A DNA stretch of 64,000 bases from Candidatus Sulfotelmatobacter sp. (GTDB taxonomy: Bacteria > Vulcanimicrobiota > Vulcanimicrobiia > Vulcanimicrobiales > Vulcanimicrobiaceae), in the NCBI GenBank assembly GCA_035504415.1, contig DATJRY010000020.1, positions 1 through 64,000 on the forward strand. The letters run 5' to 3'. Positions 57,470-64,000 of this stretch are shown here, one piece after another. How positions within the stretch are numbered: position 1 is the stretch's first letter; each line of letters begins with the position of its first letter. A model generated the notes under the pieces. The model was not told the origin of the DNA. It did not search any database and saw nothing but the letters and a program-made list of their open reading frames with translations. The position numbers and the translations under genes are program-made.

Positions 57470-60400
57470 TCAGTCGCCGTCATCAGCGGCGCTACTGGCG
57501 CCCTCGGCGTCCGGGGCCGCGGGGCCGCCCACGACGTCGGCCCGCTTGGCGCCGCTGGTGGCGAGGGCCGGCTTTCCCGCCGCCTTCAGGTCGGCGTCGG
57601 CCTTGGCGACCTCGCCGGCGACGAACGCCGCGACCTGCGCCATGGCGGCCGCGTATGCCCGGTCGACGCGCGCGGCGTAGTCCGCCACCGCCGGCGTGAT
57701 CACGCCGCCGCCGACGTAGGTCATGCGCTGCAGATCCTCGCGCACGCGGCCGGGCCGCTGGATCGAGTCCTCGTCGTTCTCGTAGTCCGCCGTCAGCAAG
57801 CCGCGCAGCGCGAGCGCGCGCTCCCGCGCGGCGGCCAGCTCCGCCGCCAGCGGCGGCGCCGCGCCGGCGGCGCGCTGCGGCGCCGATGCGGCGATCGCGT
57901 CGAGCCGGTTGAGCGCGGCGTCGACCGCGCCCAGCTCGGTCAGGTGCCGCTTCGCGAACGCGTGACCGGTCAACAGGTCGGACCGGCTCAGGTGCGCGCG
58001 CGGGTCCGCTTCGACCACGATCGATTGTTTCAGCGTTTGCCCCGCCAGCACGATCTGCGCGACGTACACGCCCGGCGGCACCTGCGCACCGGTTTGCGGT
58101 CCCTGGTACTCGCGGCGCGCCGCGCCCGTCCACGGTGTCGGCGCGTCTTCGCGCAGATCCCACGTCACCCGGTTGATCCCGACGAAGTTGGTGACCCACG
58201 GAACGTCGCGGTCGCTGACGCGATGCGTCCCCGCCAGCCGGCGAATGCGCGCACCGCCGGCGTCGAGGATGTCGATCTCCGGCGCGCTCGCGCCCGGCGT
58301 CTTCTGGTAGAACGAGATGATCGCGCCGCTGGGCGGGTTGGTCCCGGCGAAGCCGGTGTACAGCCCTTCGTCGTCGGCGTGCGTGGAGAACAGGTACGTC
58401 GTGCGGATGGGGAACAGCGCGACGCCGGCCGCCTCGGCGGCCGGCAGCTGCTGAATCGGCGCGAGGTCGTCGAGGACGTAGACGTCGCGGCCGTGCGTCG
58501 CGACCAGCAGATCGTTCCAGCGCGGCTGCACGCGCAGGTCGAAGACCGCCGCCGGCGGCAGGCCGAGCGCGGGTCGCTCCCAGTGCCGGCCGTCGTCGTA
58601 CGAGAGCCACAGGCCGCGCTCCGTGCCCAAATAGACCAGGTGCGGGTTGCGCGTGTCGGGCCGGATCGCGCGCGTCTCTTGGTCGGCCGGCAGACCCGCG
58701 ACGATCGCGCTCCAATGCGCGCCCCAGTCGTGGGTCACGAACGCGTACGGGCGCGGGTCGCCCAGATAGTGCTGGTCGAGCACCGCGTAGGCGGTGCCGG
58801 CGACCAGCGGCGACGGCGCGACCATCTCGAAGCGGCCGTATTGGGGAATCCCGGCCGGCGTGACGTTCGTCCAGTGCGCGCCGCCGTCGCGGGTGAGCTG
58901 CACGAGCCCGTCGTCGGTGCCGACCCAGATCTCGCCGCGCGTTTTGACCGAGCCCTCGACGTCGAGGATGGTGTCGGTGTTCTCCGCGCTCGACACGTCG
59001 AGCGCCAGCGGGCCGCCCGAGGGCTGCTGGTGGGCCTTGACGTCGGCCGTCAGGTCGGGCGAGATCGCGCGCCAGTGCACGCCGCGATCGTGCGTGGCGA
59101 AGACGACGTTGGCGCCGAGCCAAGTCGCCGTCGGGTCGAACGGGTCGAAGCCGATCGGCGCGTCCCAGTTGAAGCGATAGGGGGCGTCGGCGATGCGGAA
59201 GTCGGTCGCCGACGTGCCGATGTACGGCTGCACGAAGAAGCTGCGCTGCGCGGTGCGGTCGTAGACGCTGACGCGGCCGGTCTGCAGATCGGTCCAGACC
59301 AAATTCGGATCGCGCGGATCCGGCCACGCCCACTGCCCGTCGCCACCGACGATGCGCTCCCAGGCCGCGTTGGGAATCCCTTCGGGATCGAGCGCGTTGG
59401 TCGGGCCGCAGAAGCCGTTGTTGTCTTGCAGGCCCACGCACACGCGATACGGTGTCTGGTCGTCGTAGCCCAGGTGGTAGATCTGCCCGATCGGGACGTT
59501 CTCCGAGAACGACCAATGCGTGCCGCCGTCGAGCGAGATCGCGTAGCCGCCGTCCTCACCCGAGATCAGGCGCTTGGGGTCGTCGGGCGCGATCCACAAG
59601 TCGTGGTAGTCGACGTGCACCTCGTCGGCGATCTCTTTGAACGTCTTGCCGCCGTCCTTCGACTCCGAGAGCTGCTCGGAGACGCCGTAGAGGTGATCGG
59701 GGTTCGACGGGTCGACGCGCAGGTGCGAGAAATAGAACGGCCGCTGATCGACCAGCGTGTTCTTGGTCATCAGCTTCCAGCTCGCGCCCGCGTCGTCGGA
59801 GCGCCACAAGATGCCGTCCTTCGACTCGATCAGCGCGTAGACGCGGTTCGGATCGGACGGCGCCACCGCGAGACCGATGCGGCCGGTGATCCCCTCCGGC
59901 AGCCCGTGACCGGTCAGCCGCGTCCAGGTCGTGCCGCCGTCGGTGGACTTGTAGAGGCCGTCCTCGGGACCGCCCGAGGTGAACGTCCAGGGCATGCGCC
60001 GGAACTGCCAGATGCCGGCGTACACGACGTTCGGATTTTTCGGATCGGCGACCATCTCGCTCACGCCGCTCGAGGGTCCGACGAAGAGCGTCTTGGTCCA
60101 GGTCTTGCCGCCGTCGGTGGTGCGGAAGACGCCGCGCTCCGGCGAGTCGGCGAAGACGTCGCCCAGCGCGCCGACCAGCACGACGTTCGGGTCGCGGGGA
60201 TCGATCACGATCGAGGCGATCGAGCGGGTTCCGGTCAGCCCGACGTTCGCCCAGGTCTTGCCGCCGTCGGTGCTCTTGTAGACGCCCGCGCCGGCGATGA
60301 CGTCGTTGCGCGGATTGGCCTCACCGGTGCCGACCCAGACCACCTGGTGATCGCGTGGATCGATCGCGACCGCGCCGATCGACGCGACTCCGGTGGCGTC

Positions 60401-60661
60401 GAAGACCGGCGACCAGGTCGCGCCGCCGTTGTCCGTCTTCCAAACGCCGCCGCCGCCCGATCCGAGGTAGTACAAGCGCGGATCGCCGGCAACGCCGGCG
60501 ACCGCGGAGACGCGTCCACCGGCCAGGGCCGGCCCGATCAGCCGCAGCGCGAGCCGGTTATAGGGCGGGGTGGGCGTCGGGGTCGGATGGGGCGTCGGCG
60601 ACGCCGGCGCGTCTTGCCCCAGCGCGACGGCCGGCAGCATGGCGAACAGCAGGGTCGCCAA
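57470..60661 (-). CDS. Large secreted BNR/sortilin-type repeat protein (glycosyl hydrolase-like beta-propeller)
   Basis: A 1063-residue protein with a signal peptide (about residues 1-15), a Pro/Thr linker (ASPTPHPTPTPTPPY) and a long beta-propeller region with repeated Asp-box/BNR motifs (KSTDGGKTW, RTTDGGKTW, KSTDGGTTW, RSDDAGASW, LSYDDGRHW), together with VPS10-like blocks. The last 350 residues hold a domain like those C-terminal in this family (TYLFSTHADDEGLYTGFAG, INRVTWDLREDAPTPW) and a helical tail. Members are annotated as exo-alpha-sialidase or glycosyl hydrolase-like, but no catalytic set is evident. TTG 60661 is the only start that keeps the signal peptide. Confidence 0.8.
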   Translation of the reverse strand: MATLLFAMLPAVALGQDAPASPTPHPTPTPTPPYNRLALRLIGPALAGGRVSAVAGVAGDPRLYYLGSGGGGVWKTDNGGATWSPVFDATGVASIGAVAIDPRDHQVVWVGTGEANPRNDVIAGAGVYKSTDGGKTWANVGLTGTRSIASIVIDPRDPNVVLVGALGDVFADSPERGVFRTTDGGKTWTKTLFVGPSSGVSEMVADPKNPNVVYAGIWQFRRMPWTFTSGGPEDGLYKSTDGGTTWTRLTGHGLPEGITGRIGLAVAPSDPNRVYALIESKDGILWRSDDAGASWKLMTKNTLVDQRPFYFSHLRVDPSNPDHLYGVSEQLSESKDGGKTFKEIADEVHVDYHDLWIAPDDPKRLISGEDGGYAISLDGGTHWSFSENVPIGQIYHLGYDDQTPYRVCVGLQDNNGFCGPTNALDPEGIPNAAWERIVGGDGQWAWPDPRDPNLVWTDLQTGRVSVYDRTAQRSFFVQPYIGTSATDFRIADAPYRFNWDAPIGFDPFDPTATWLGANVVFATHDRGVHWRAISPDLTADVKAHQQPSGGPLALDVSSAENTDTILDVEGSVKTRGEIWVGTDDGLVQLTRDGGAHWTNVTPAGIPQYGRFEMVAPSPLVAGTAYAVLDQHYLGDPRPYAFVTHDWGAHWSAIVAGLPADQETRAIRPDTRNPHLVYLGTERGLWLSYDDGRHWERPALGLPPAAVFDLRVQPRWNDLLVATHGRDVYVLDDLAPIQQLPAAEAAGVALFPIRTTYLFSTHADDEGLYTGFAGTNPPSGAIISFYQKTPGASAPEIDILDAGGARIRRLAGTHRVSDRDVPWVTNFVGINRVTWDLREDAPTPWTGAARREYQGPQTGAQVPPGVYVAQIVLAGQTLKQSIVVEADPRAHLSRSDLLTGHAFAKRHLTELGAVDAALNRLDAIAASAPQRAAGAAPPLAAELAAARERALALRGLLTADYENDEDSIQRPGRVREDLQRMTYVGGGVITPAVADYAARVDRAYAAAMAQVAAFVAGEVAKADADLKAAGKPALATSGAKRADVVGGPAAPDAEGASSAADDGD

Positions 60662-60698
60662 AGCGACACGGACCGGTGAGTAAGACGTGACACACCCT

Positions 60699-60758
60699 CC
60701 CGACGGGACGACGCGAGATAGCTCGTCCTACGAGAGAATGCGAACGCGTCCTGTCGGG
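60699..60758. other. Long-range inverted repeat in the gap before the BNR gene
   Basis: CCCGACGGGACG (60699-60710) is matched by CGTCCTGTCGGG (60747-60758) with one G-T wobble, enclosing 36 bases that themselves contain a GGACGA/TCGTCC-type pairing. It fills the gap between the small membrane-protein stop (60763) and the BNR start (60661). It may be the terminator of the former or a leader structure of the latter. Confidence 0.4.
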
Positions 60759-60762
60759 GCCC

Positions 60763-60951
60763 TCAGCGGCGGTAGGTGATCGTCGGGACGCGGGTCTTGC
60801 GGCGGGTCAGCAGGTTGCGCAGCGTGAGGAACGCCACGACCAGCGCCGCGATGATGGCGGCGATGAACACGATCTTGAGCACGAAGGCCAGGAGCACCAG
60901 CAGCACGATGCCGAGCGCGACGATCCCGGTCACCTGGAGAAAGAAACGCAT
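60763..60951 (-). CDS. Small two-helix membrane protein
   Basis: A 62-residue protein. Hydrophobic residues run from about 5 to 45 with a break (VTGIVALGIVLLVLLAFVLKI and AAIIAALVVAFLTLRNLL), followed by a basic tail (TRRKTRVPTITYRR). This is a typical small inner-membrane protein with positive residues inside. GGAGG lies five bases before ATG 60951, which supports the start. Family not recognised. Confidence 0.65.
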   Translation of the reverse strand: MRFFLQVTGIVALGIVLLVLLAFVLKIVFIAAIIAALVVAFLTLRNLLTRRKTRVPTITYRR

Positions 60952-61045
60952 CACGACCTCCGCCCCCAGCTACCCTGCGAACCAAAGCCAAGTTTCAGCC
61001 GGGTGGTTGCGGGCACCCGGCTGCTGATGGCATACTGACCGTACC

Positions 61046-61210
61046 ATGGACGGCGTTTCCGCAGCCAGTTCCACGATGGACATCGCCGCCGGCGGCACCT
61101 CCGCGGTCGCGGTCGACGTGCTGCGCGATACCGAGCAGCTGGCGGCCGTGCAGGTCGACGAGCTCTTCGCCTCGCTCGGCCTGGGCACCGCGATCAGCGC
61201 CCTCGTCTAA
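61046..61210 (+). CDS. Small hypothetical protein, weakly YjfB-like
   Basis: A 54-residue reading frame with no clear ribosome site. The stretch MDIAAGGTSAVAVDVLRDTE and the following AAVQVDELFASLG recall the YjfB putative motility family, which opens with MDIA and has an amphipathic helix. The likeness is short and may be chance. It ends four bases into the NUDIX gene on the other strand. Confidence 0.35.
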   Translation: MDGVSAASSTMDIAAGGTSAVAVDVLRDTEQLAAVQVDELFASLGLGTAISALV

Positions 61211-61761
61211 CGGCCCAGGTACTCCAACGCGACCAGCGCCGCCGCGACCTGCGAGCCGGCGTTGATGCGGCCGTCGAGCGCCATCGCGCGCAGCTCGCCG
61301 GCCGGTGCCAGCACGACCTCGATCTCTTCGGTCAGGTCCGGATCGGGCGCCACCGTCGCGCGCGCGTCGCGCACGACGAAGAGGTGAAAGCGGCCGGTCG
61401 AGTTGGTCGGATCGGCGAGGAACGTGCGCACGAACTCCGGCTCCGCGCCGGTGTAGCCGGTCTCTTCGGCCAGCTCGCGCGCCGCGCACGCCGCCGGCGC
61501 TTCGTCCGGCTCGAGCATGCCGGCCGGCAGTTCGAGTACGAACTCGCCGATGCCGTGCTTGTACTGGCGCACGAGGAGAACGTCGTCATCCGGCGTCAGG
61601 GCGAGGACGACGCAAAACCCGCGCGATTCGCGCACGAAGTACTCTTCGACGACCGTTCCGCTGGGCAGCTCGATGCGGTCCGCGCGCAGTCGCAAGAACG
61701 GCGTCTCGATCGGATAGGCCGACGAGAGGATACGCCAAGTTTTCATCCGCCGCTCACTCAT
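61207..61761 (-). CDS. NUDIX hydrolase (ADP-ribose pyrophosphatase-like)
   Basis: A 184-residue NUDIX enzyme. The box GMLEPDEAPAACAARELAEETGY (split here as G-x5-E, then AARELAEETGY) holds the catalytic REx2EExG core, with the Arg-x-tyr-lys RQYKHGIGEFVLELPAGM strand before it and FLADPTNSTGRFHLFVV after. This layout suits ADP-ribose/NDP-sugar pyrophosphatases. ATG 61761 or ATG 61746 may be the start. Divergent from the acidic protein, with a likely shared promoter (TATACC-like) in the gap. Confidence 0.88.
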   Translation of the reverse strand: MSERRMKTWRILSSAYPIETPFLRLRADRIELPSGTVVEEYFVRESRGFCVVLALTPDDDVLLVRQYKHGIGEFVLELPAGMLEPDEAPAACAARELAEETGYTGAEPEFVRTFLADPTNSTGRFHLFVVRDARATVAPDPDLTEEIEVVLAPAGELRAMALDGRINAGSQVAAALVALEYLGR

Positions 61762-61778
61762 CGTGACGGGTATAGCAC

Positions 61779-62162
61779 ATGGCCGCACCGAATCGGAAGG
61801 GCCACCCCACCGGTTTGAACCTTTTCCTTGCGGGGAGACGAACGATCGAAAAGATCGAAATCGGTCGGCACTACGATACGGCGTACGGCACGCTCTGGAA
61901 AGACGGGACGTACTTCCCGCGCGGCACGCGCGTGTTGGTGTCCGGGCTACACATCGAGCAAGGCTTCTGCGTACGGTTTCCTACCGAGGTCGAGGGCGAG
62001 CCGCTCGAGACGTGGGAGGACTGGGACGAGATCGAGTTCCTCGCCGAGGAAGGCTCGGTCGAAGAGGGCGAGGATCTGCCGTCCAACGTCCTCTCCGAAG
62101 CCCGTGAAGTGCTCGACAACGCCGAGGACGGCTGCCACCTGCACCTGCACGAAGGCGACTAG
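61779..62162 (+). CDS. Hypothetical acidic protein
   Basis: A 127-residue protein with no signal peptide or membrane segment. The first half is basic and mixed (TIEKIEIGRHYDTAYGTLW), the second half strongly acidic (ETWEDWDEIEFLAEEGSVEE, then GEDLPSN). I recognise no family. No ribosome binding site precedes ATG 61779; the message may be near-leaderless. Coding is supported by its clean frame, neighbour spacing and absence of a better frame in the region. Confidence 0.55.
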   Translation: MAAPNRKGHPTGLNLFLAGRRTIEKIEIGRHYDTAYGTLWKDGTYFPRGTRVLVSGLHIEQGFCVRFPTEVEGEPLETWEDWDEIEFLAEEGSVEEGEDLPSNVLSEAREVLDNAEDGCHLHLHEGD

Positions 62163-62195
62163 CGCGCGCGGCGGCGCGCTCGTCGCACCGTTGCG

Positions 62196-63284
62196 CTACG
62201 GATCGTCGGTGCAGTAGCTGTTGCACACGAAGTTGACCCAGCCCGTGGTTTGTTGCGCGGTCGAAATGATCGGAGTGGCCTGCGTGTAGTAGGGCAAGCC
62301 CGTGTATCCCGGCGCATAGGGGCCGTCGGTCGGGAACGGGCCGACCGTGGTCGAGAACTCCGCCTCCACCGCGTTGGAGCCGTCGTAGTAGAGCACCCAC
62401 GCACCACTCGCGACTTGACCGATCCGGCTCGTCCCGCTCGACGTCTGTTGGACGAGCGCGATCGTGGGCATCCCGCCGGCACCGACGGGATCCGTGCCGA
62501 AGTAGCAGCTGTCGATCGACTGCGCGAGATCTCCCGCGACCGCGTATCCGTAAGCCCATCCATCCGACGTCGGGGCGTACGTGTAGTTGTCGAGCGAGAA
62601 GGTCGACGGGGAGTCGGAATCCGTTCCGTCCGGCGTGCCGGCGGCGTCCCCCAGGGTGGGCGCGAACGCCATGCCGAGCTGGTACGGCGCGATCGACATC
62701 GTCACCGTGACGCCAACGGTCGTACCCGCCGACGTCGCACTGGGTATGGTTCCCTCGCCGTAGGCCAGCAGATCGCCGCCGCTATCCGCCTCGACGTTGG
62801 TGTACGTCGGGAACGTGGTCGGCGGTGATTGATCGCCCTCGTTGACTTCGTAGACGTACACGTTCGTCGAACAGCCGTCGGCGACGATCGGCACGGACGC
62901 GACTTGCGATCCATCCGGCTGATTCGGCGCTACCGGCACGATCGTAACGGTGTTGAAGTTGAAGATGCCCATCGTGTACTGTTGGCACGAGCCCCAGGAC
63001 GCGATCTCGAGGTAGCTCCCAACCGCGGGATCGACGAACTTCGGCGTGCGTCGTGGACCGCCGGCGCCTTTTCGCGCGCTCGCGCTCAGGTGTTCCTTGA
63101 TGTGCGAGAACTTGATGTGCAGCGTGCCGGTCGCCTTGGCGATGTTCTGTGTCGTCGGAGTCGGCGTCGCGGTGGGCGCCTTCGGCGTTGCCGACGGCGC
63201 CGCCGCGCCGCCGCTGCACGCAGCGAGGAGCGGAGCGCACCCGAGACCGAGTGCGAGGAAGAACAACCGAGGGGAGGCGGTCAC
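62196..63284 (-). CDS. Secreted lipoprotein, unknown function
   Basis: A 362-residue protein from GTG 63284 that overlaps the previous stop (GTGA). It has a lipoprotein signal peptide with LAACS (Cys about residue 23), then a Pro/Thr/Ala linker and a beta-rich mature domain (YLEIASWGSCQQYTMGIFNF, SIDSCYFGTDPVGAGG) with several Cys pairs, suggesting disulfides outside the cytoplasm. No family recognised. It forms a translationally coupled pair with the partial gene at the window edge. Confidence 0.65.
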   Translation of the reverse strand: MTASPRLFFLALGLGCAPLLAACSGGAAAPSATPKAPTATPTPTTQNIAKATGTLHIKFSHIKEHLSASARKGAGGPRRTPKFVDPAVGSYLEIASWGSCQQYTMGIFNFNTVTIVPVAPNQPDGSQVASVPIVADGCSTNVYVYEVNEGDQSPPTTFPTYTNVEADSGGDLLAYGEGTIPSATSAGTTVGVTVTMSIAPYQLGMAFAPTLGDAAGTPDGTDSDSPSTFSLDNYTYAPTSDGWAYGYAVAGDLAQSIDSCYFGTDPVGAGGMPTIALVQQTSSGTSRIGQVASGAWVLYYDGSNAVEAEFSTTVGPFPTDGPYAPGYTGLPYYTQATPIISTAQQTTGWVNFVCNSYCTDDP

Positions 63285-64000
63285 GGGTGGACCCTCTTGA
63301 GCTGCAGCTTGCGGCCGTGGTTCTCCACGGTCAACGAGCCCTGGGTGAACTGGAACATCAGTGTCGAGACGTCGGCGTTGGTGTCCGTTGCCGTGACGGC
63401 GCACCCGGACGTCGGCGGCGCGTTGGGCTGCACGAAGAACGCGAACTGCGGGCTCGGGGTCGCGCTGGTCGTCTGGAGACTGCTCGGACTCGTCGTCGGC
63501 GGCGCGGTCCCGGCCGGCAACGGCGAGGGGCTCGCGGTGCCGACGATGCCGACCAGCCCGATGTCCGCGGCGCAGTTCGTCGCGTCGAGCGAGATCGTCT
63601 GGCCGGAGACGAGCGCGCTCGTATCGACCTGGAAGTCGTACTCGGTCCACGGGAGCAGCGGATTCCAGCCGGCCTGGAACGTCGCGTCGCCGTTCGCCTC
63701 GTACGAAGGTTGGAAACCCTCGTAGTCCTGATAGTCGTCCCACACCATCGGGATCGGGGTGGGCGACGCCGTCGGCGTCGGCGTCGGCGCCGGCGTCACG
63801 TTCGGCCAGATGACGTACACGATGGTGCCGGTCTGCGGCGTCTCGCCGATCGACGCGGTCACCTGGATATCGGCCTCGTTCGCCGTGTTGCCGATCGGCG
63901 CGGCGACGACCACGTCCGCCGGTGACTCGACGTTGACCGTCGGGCTCCCCAGCGAGCTCGAAGCCGAGGTCACGCCGCCCTGCGGAAACGCGTAGGTCGC
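63281..64000 (-). CDS. Partial secreted protein, unknown function (5' end outside window)
   Basis: At least 239 residues; the frame is open to the right edge, so the true start and any signal peptide lie beyond 64000. Visible parts are beta-rich (ADIQVTASIGETPQTGTIVYV) with a Thr/Pro linker (TPAPTPTPTASPTPIP) and a domain ending in FTQGSLTVENHGRKLQLKRVHP. It resembles its downstream partner in composition. Function unknown. Confidence 0.6.
   Translation of the reverse strand, partial: ATYAFPQGGVTSASSSLGSPTVNVESPADVVVAAPIGNTANEADIQVTASIGETPQTGTIVYVIWPNVTPAPTPTPTASPTPIPMVWDDYQDYEGFQPSYEANGDATFQAGWNPLLPWTEYDFQVDTSALVSGQTISLDATNCAADIGLVGIVGTASPSPLPAGTAPPTTSPSSLQTTSATPSPQFAFFVQPNAPPTSGCAVTATDTNADVSTLMFQFTQGSLTVENHGRKLQLKRVHP

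Noticed and set aside
56474-60679. A 1401-codon plus-strand reading frame across the lyase and BNR genes
   Set aside because: It mirrors the opposite strand of two well-supported genes and its product is an Arg/Asp/Val low-complexity mixture with no domain.

Overview
The window is about 70% G+C and almost wall-to-wall coding on both strands, with many GTG starts and ATGA/GTGA stop-start overlaps. Lipoproteins, a porin-like protein, LolA-like proteins, a MacAB pump and a full hopanoid locus point to a diderm bacterium. The gene mix would fit a high-G+C soil lineage such as Candidatus Eremiobacterota, but that placement is inference; no rRNA, tRNA, CRISPR array or phage block was seen. No gap longer than 300 bases lacks a gene.

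Region 1 (1-10230): the tail of a solute-binding protein, a SIMPL protein, an acetyltransferase, a lysine-rich H1-like protein with a clear promoter and terminator, a secreted or envelope block (porin-like protein, SGNH lipoprotein, LolA-like protein, alpha/beta hydrolase), then an EF-G-like GTPase behind an MFS exporter.

Region 2 (10341-20513): a branched-chain amino-acid ABC importer (livM, livH, livG, livF and two paralogous binding proteins) in one operon-like run with a 2-oxoacid dehydrogenase and an Ldh2-type malate/lactate dehydrogenase. The dehydrogenase is odd: its E1-beta carries a C-terminal half-E2 domain with the DHRxxDG motif, while the separate E2 lacks that histidine and has no subunit-binding domain.

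Region 3 (20638-30745): a thiolase, an esterase, an ATP-grasp protein, and a tightly coupled minus-strand operon paaK-paaF-paaG-GNAT-panE-panB joining phenylacetyl-CoA metabolism to pantothenate (CoA precursor) synthesis. A soluble receptor-like protein with a chemotaxis hairpin N-terminal to a Cache-like domain follows.

Region 4 (30747-43489): hopanoid synthesis. A eukaryote-type squalene synthase, HpnA, HpnH and a polyprenyl synthase form one operon; squalene-hopene cyclase, HpnB, HpnG, HpnI and HpnK follow, with an unassigned di-iron protein and a phage-type lysozyme inserted.

Region 5 (43578-53178): low-complexity secreted proteins, mannose-6-phosphate isomerase, an APC permease, an AT-richer island with one Mrr-like nuclease, a lone cyclic-nucleotide-binding domain, a minimal metalloprotease and MacA-MacB.

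Region 6 (53175-57415): a minus-strand aromatic meta-cleavage cassette: DapA-family lyase, HpaE-like dehydrogenase, a short di-iron oxygenase-like protein and an HpaD-type extradiol dioxygenase. A two-hairpin element in front of the di-iron gene shares an exact 27-base core with one in front of the E1-alpha gene in region 2.

Region 7 (57470-64000): a large BNR-repeat protein, small membrane and hypothetical proteins, a NUDIX hydrolase and two secreted proteins, the last cut by the window edge.
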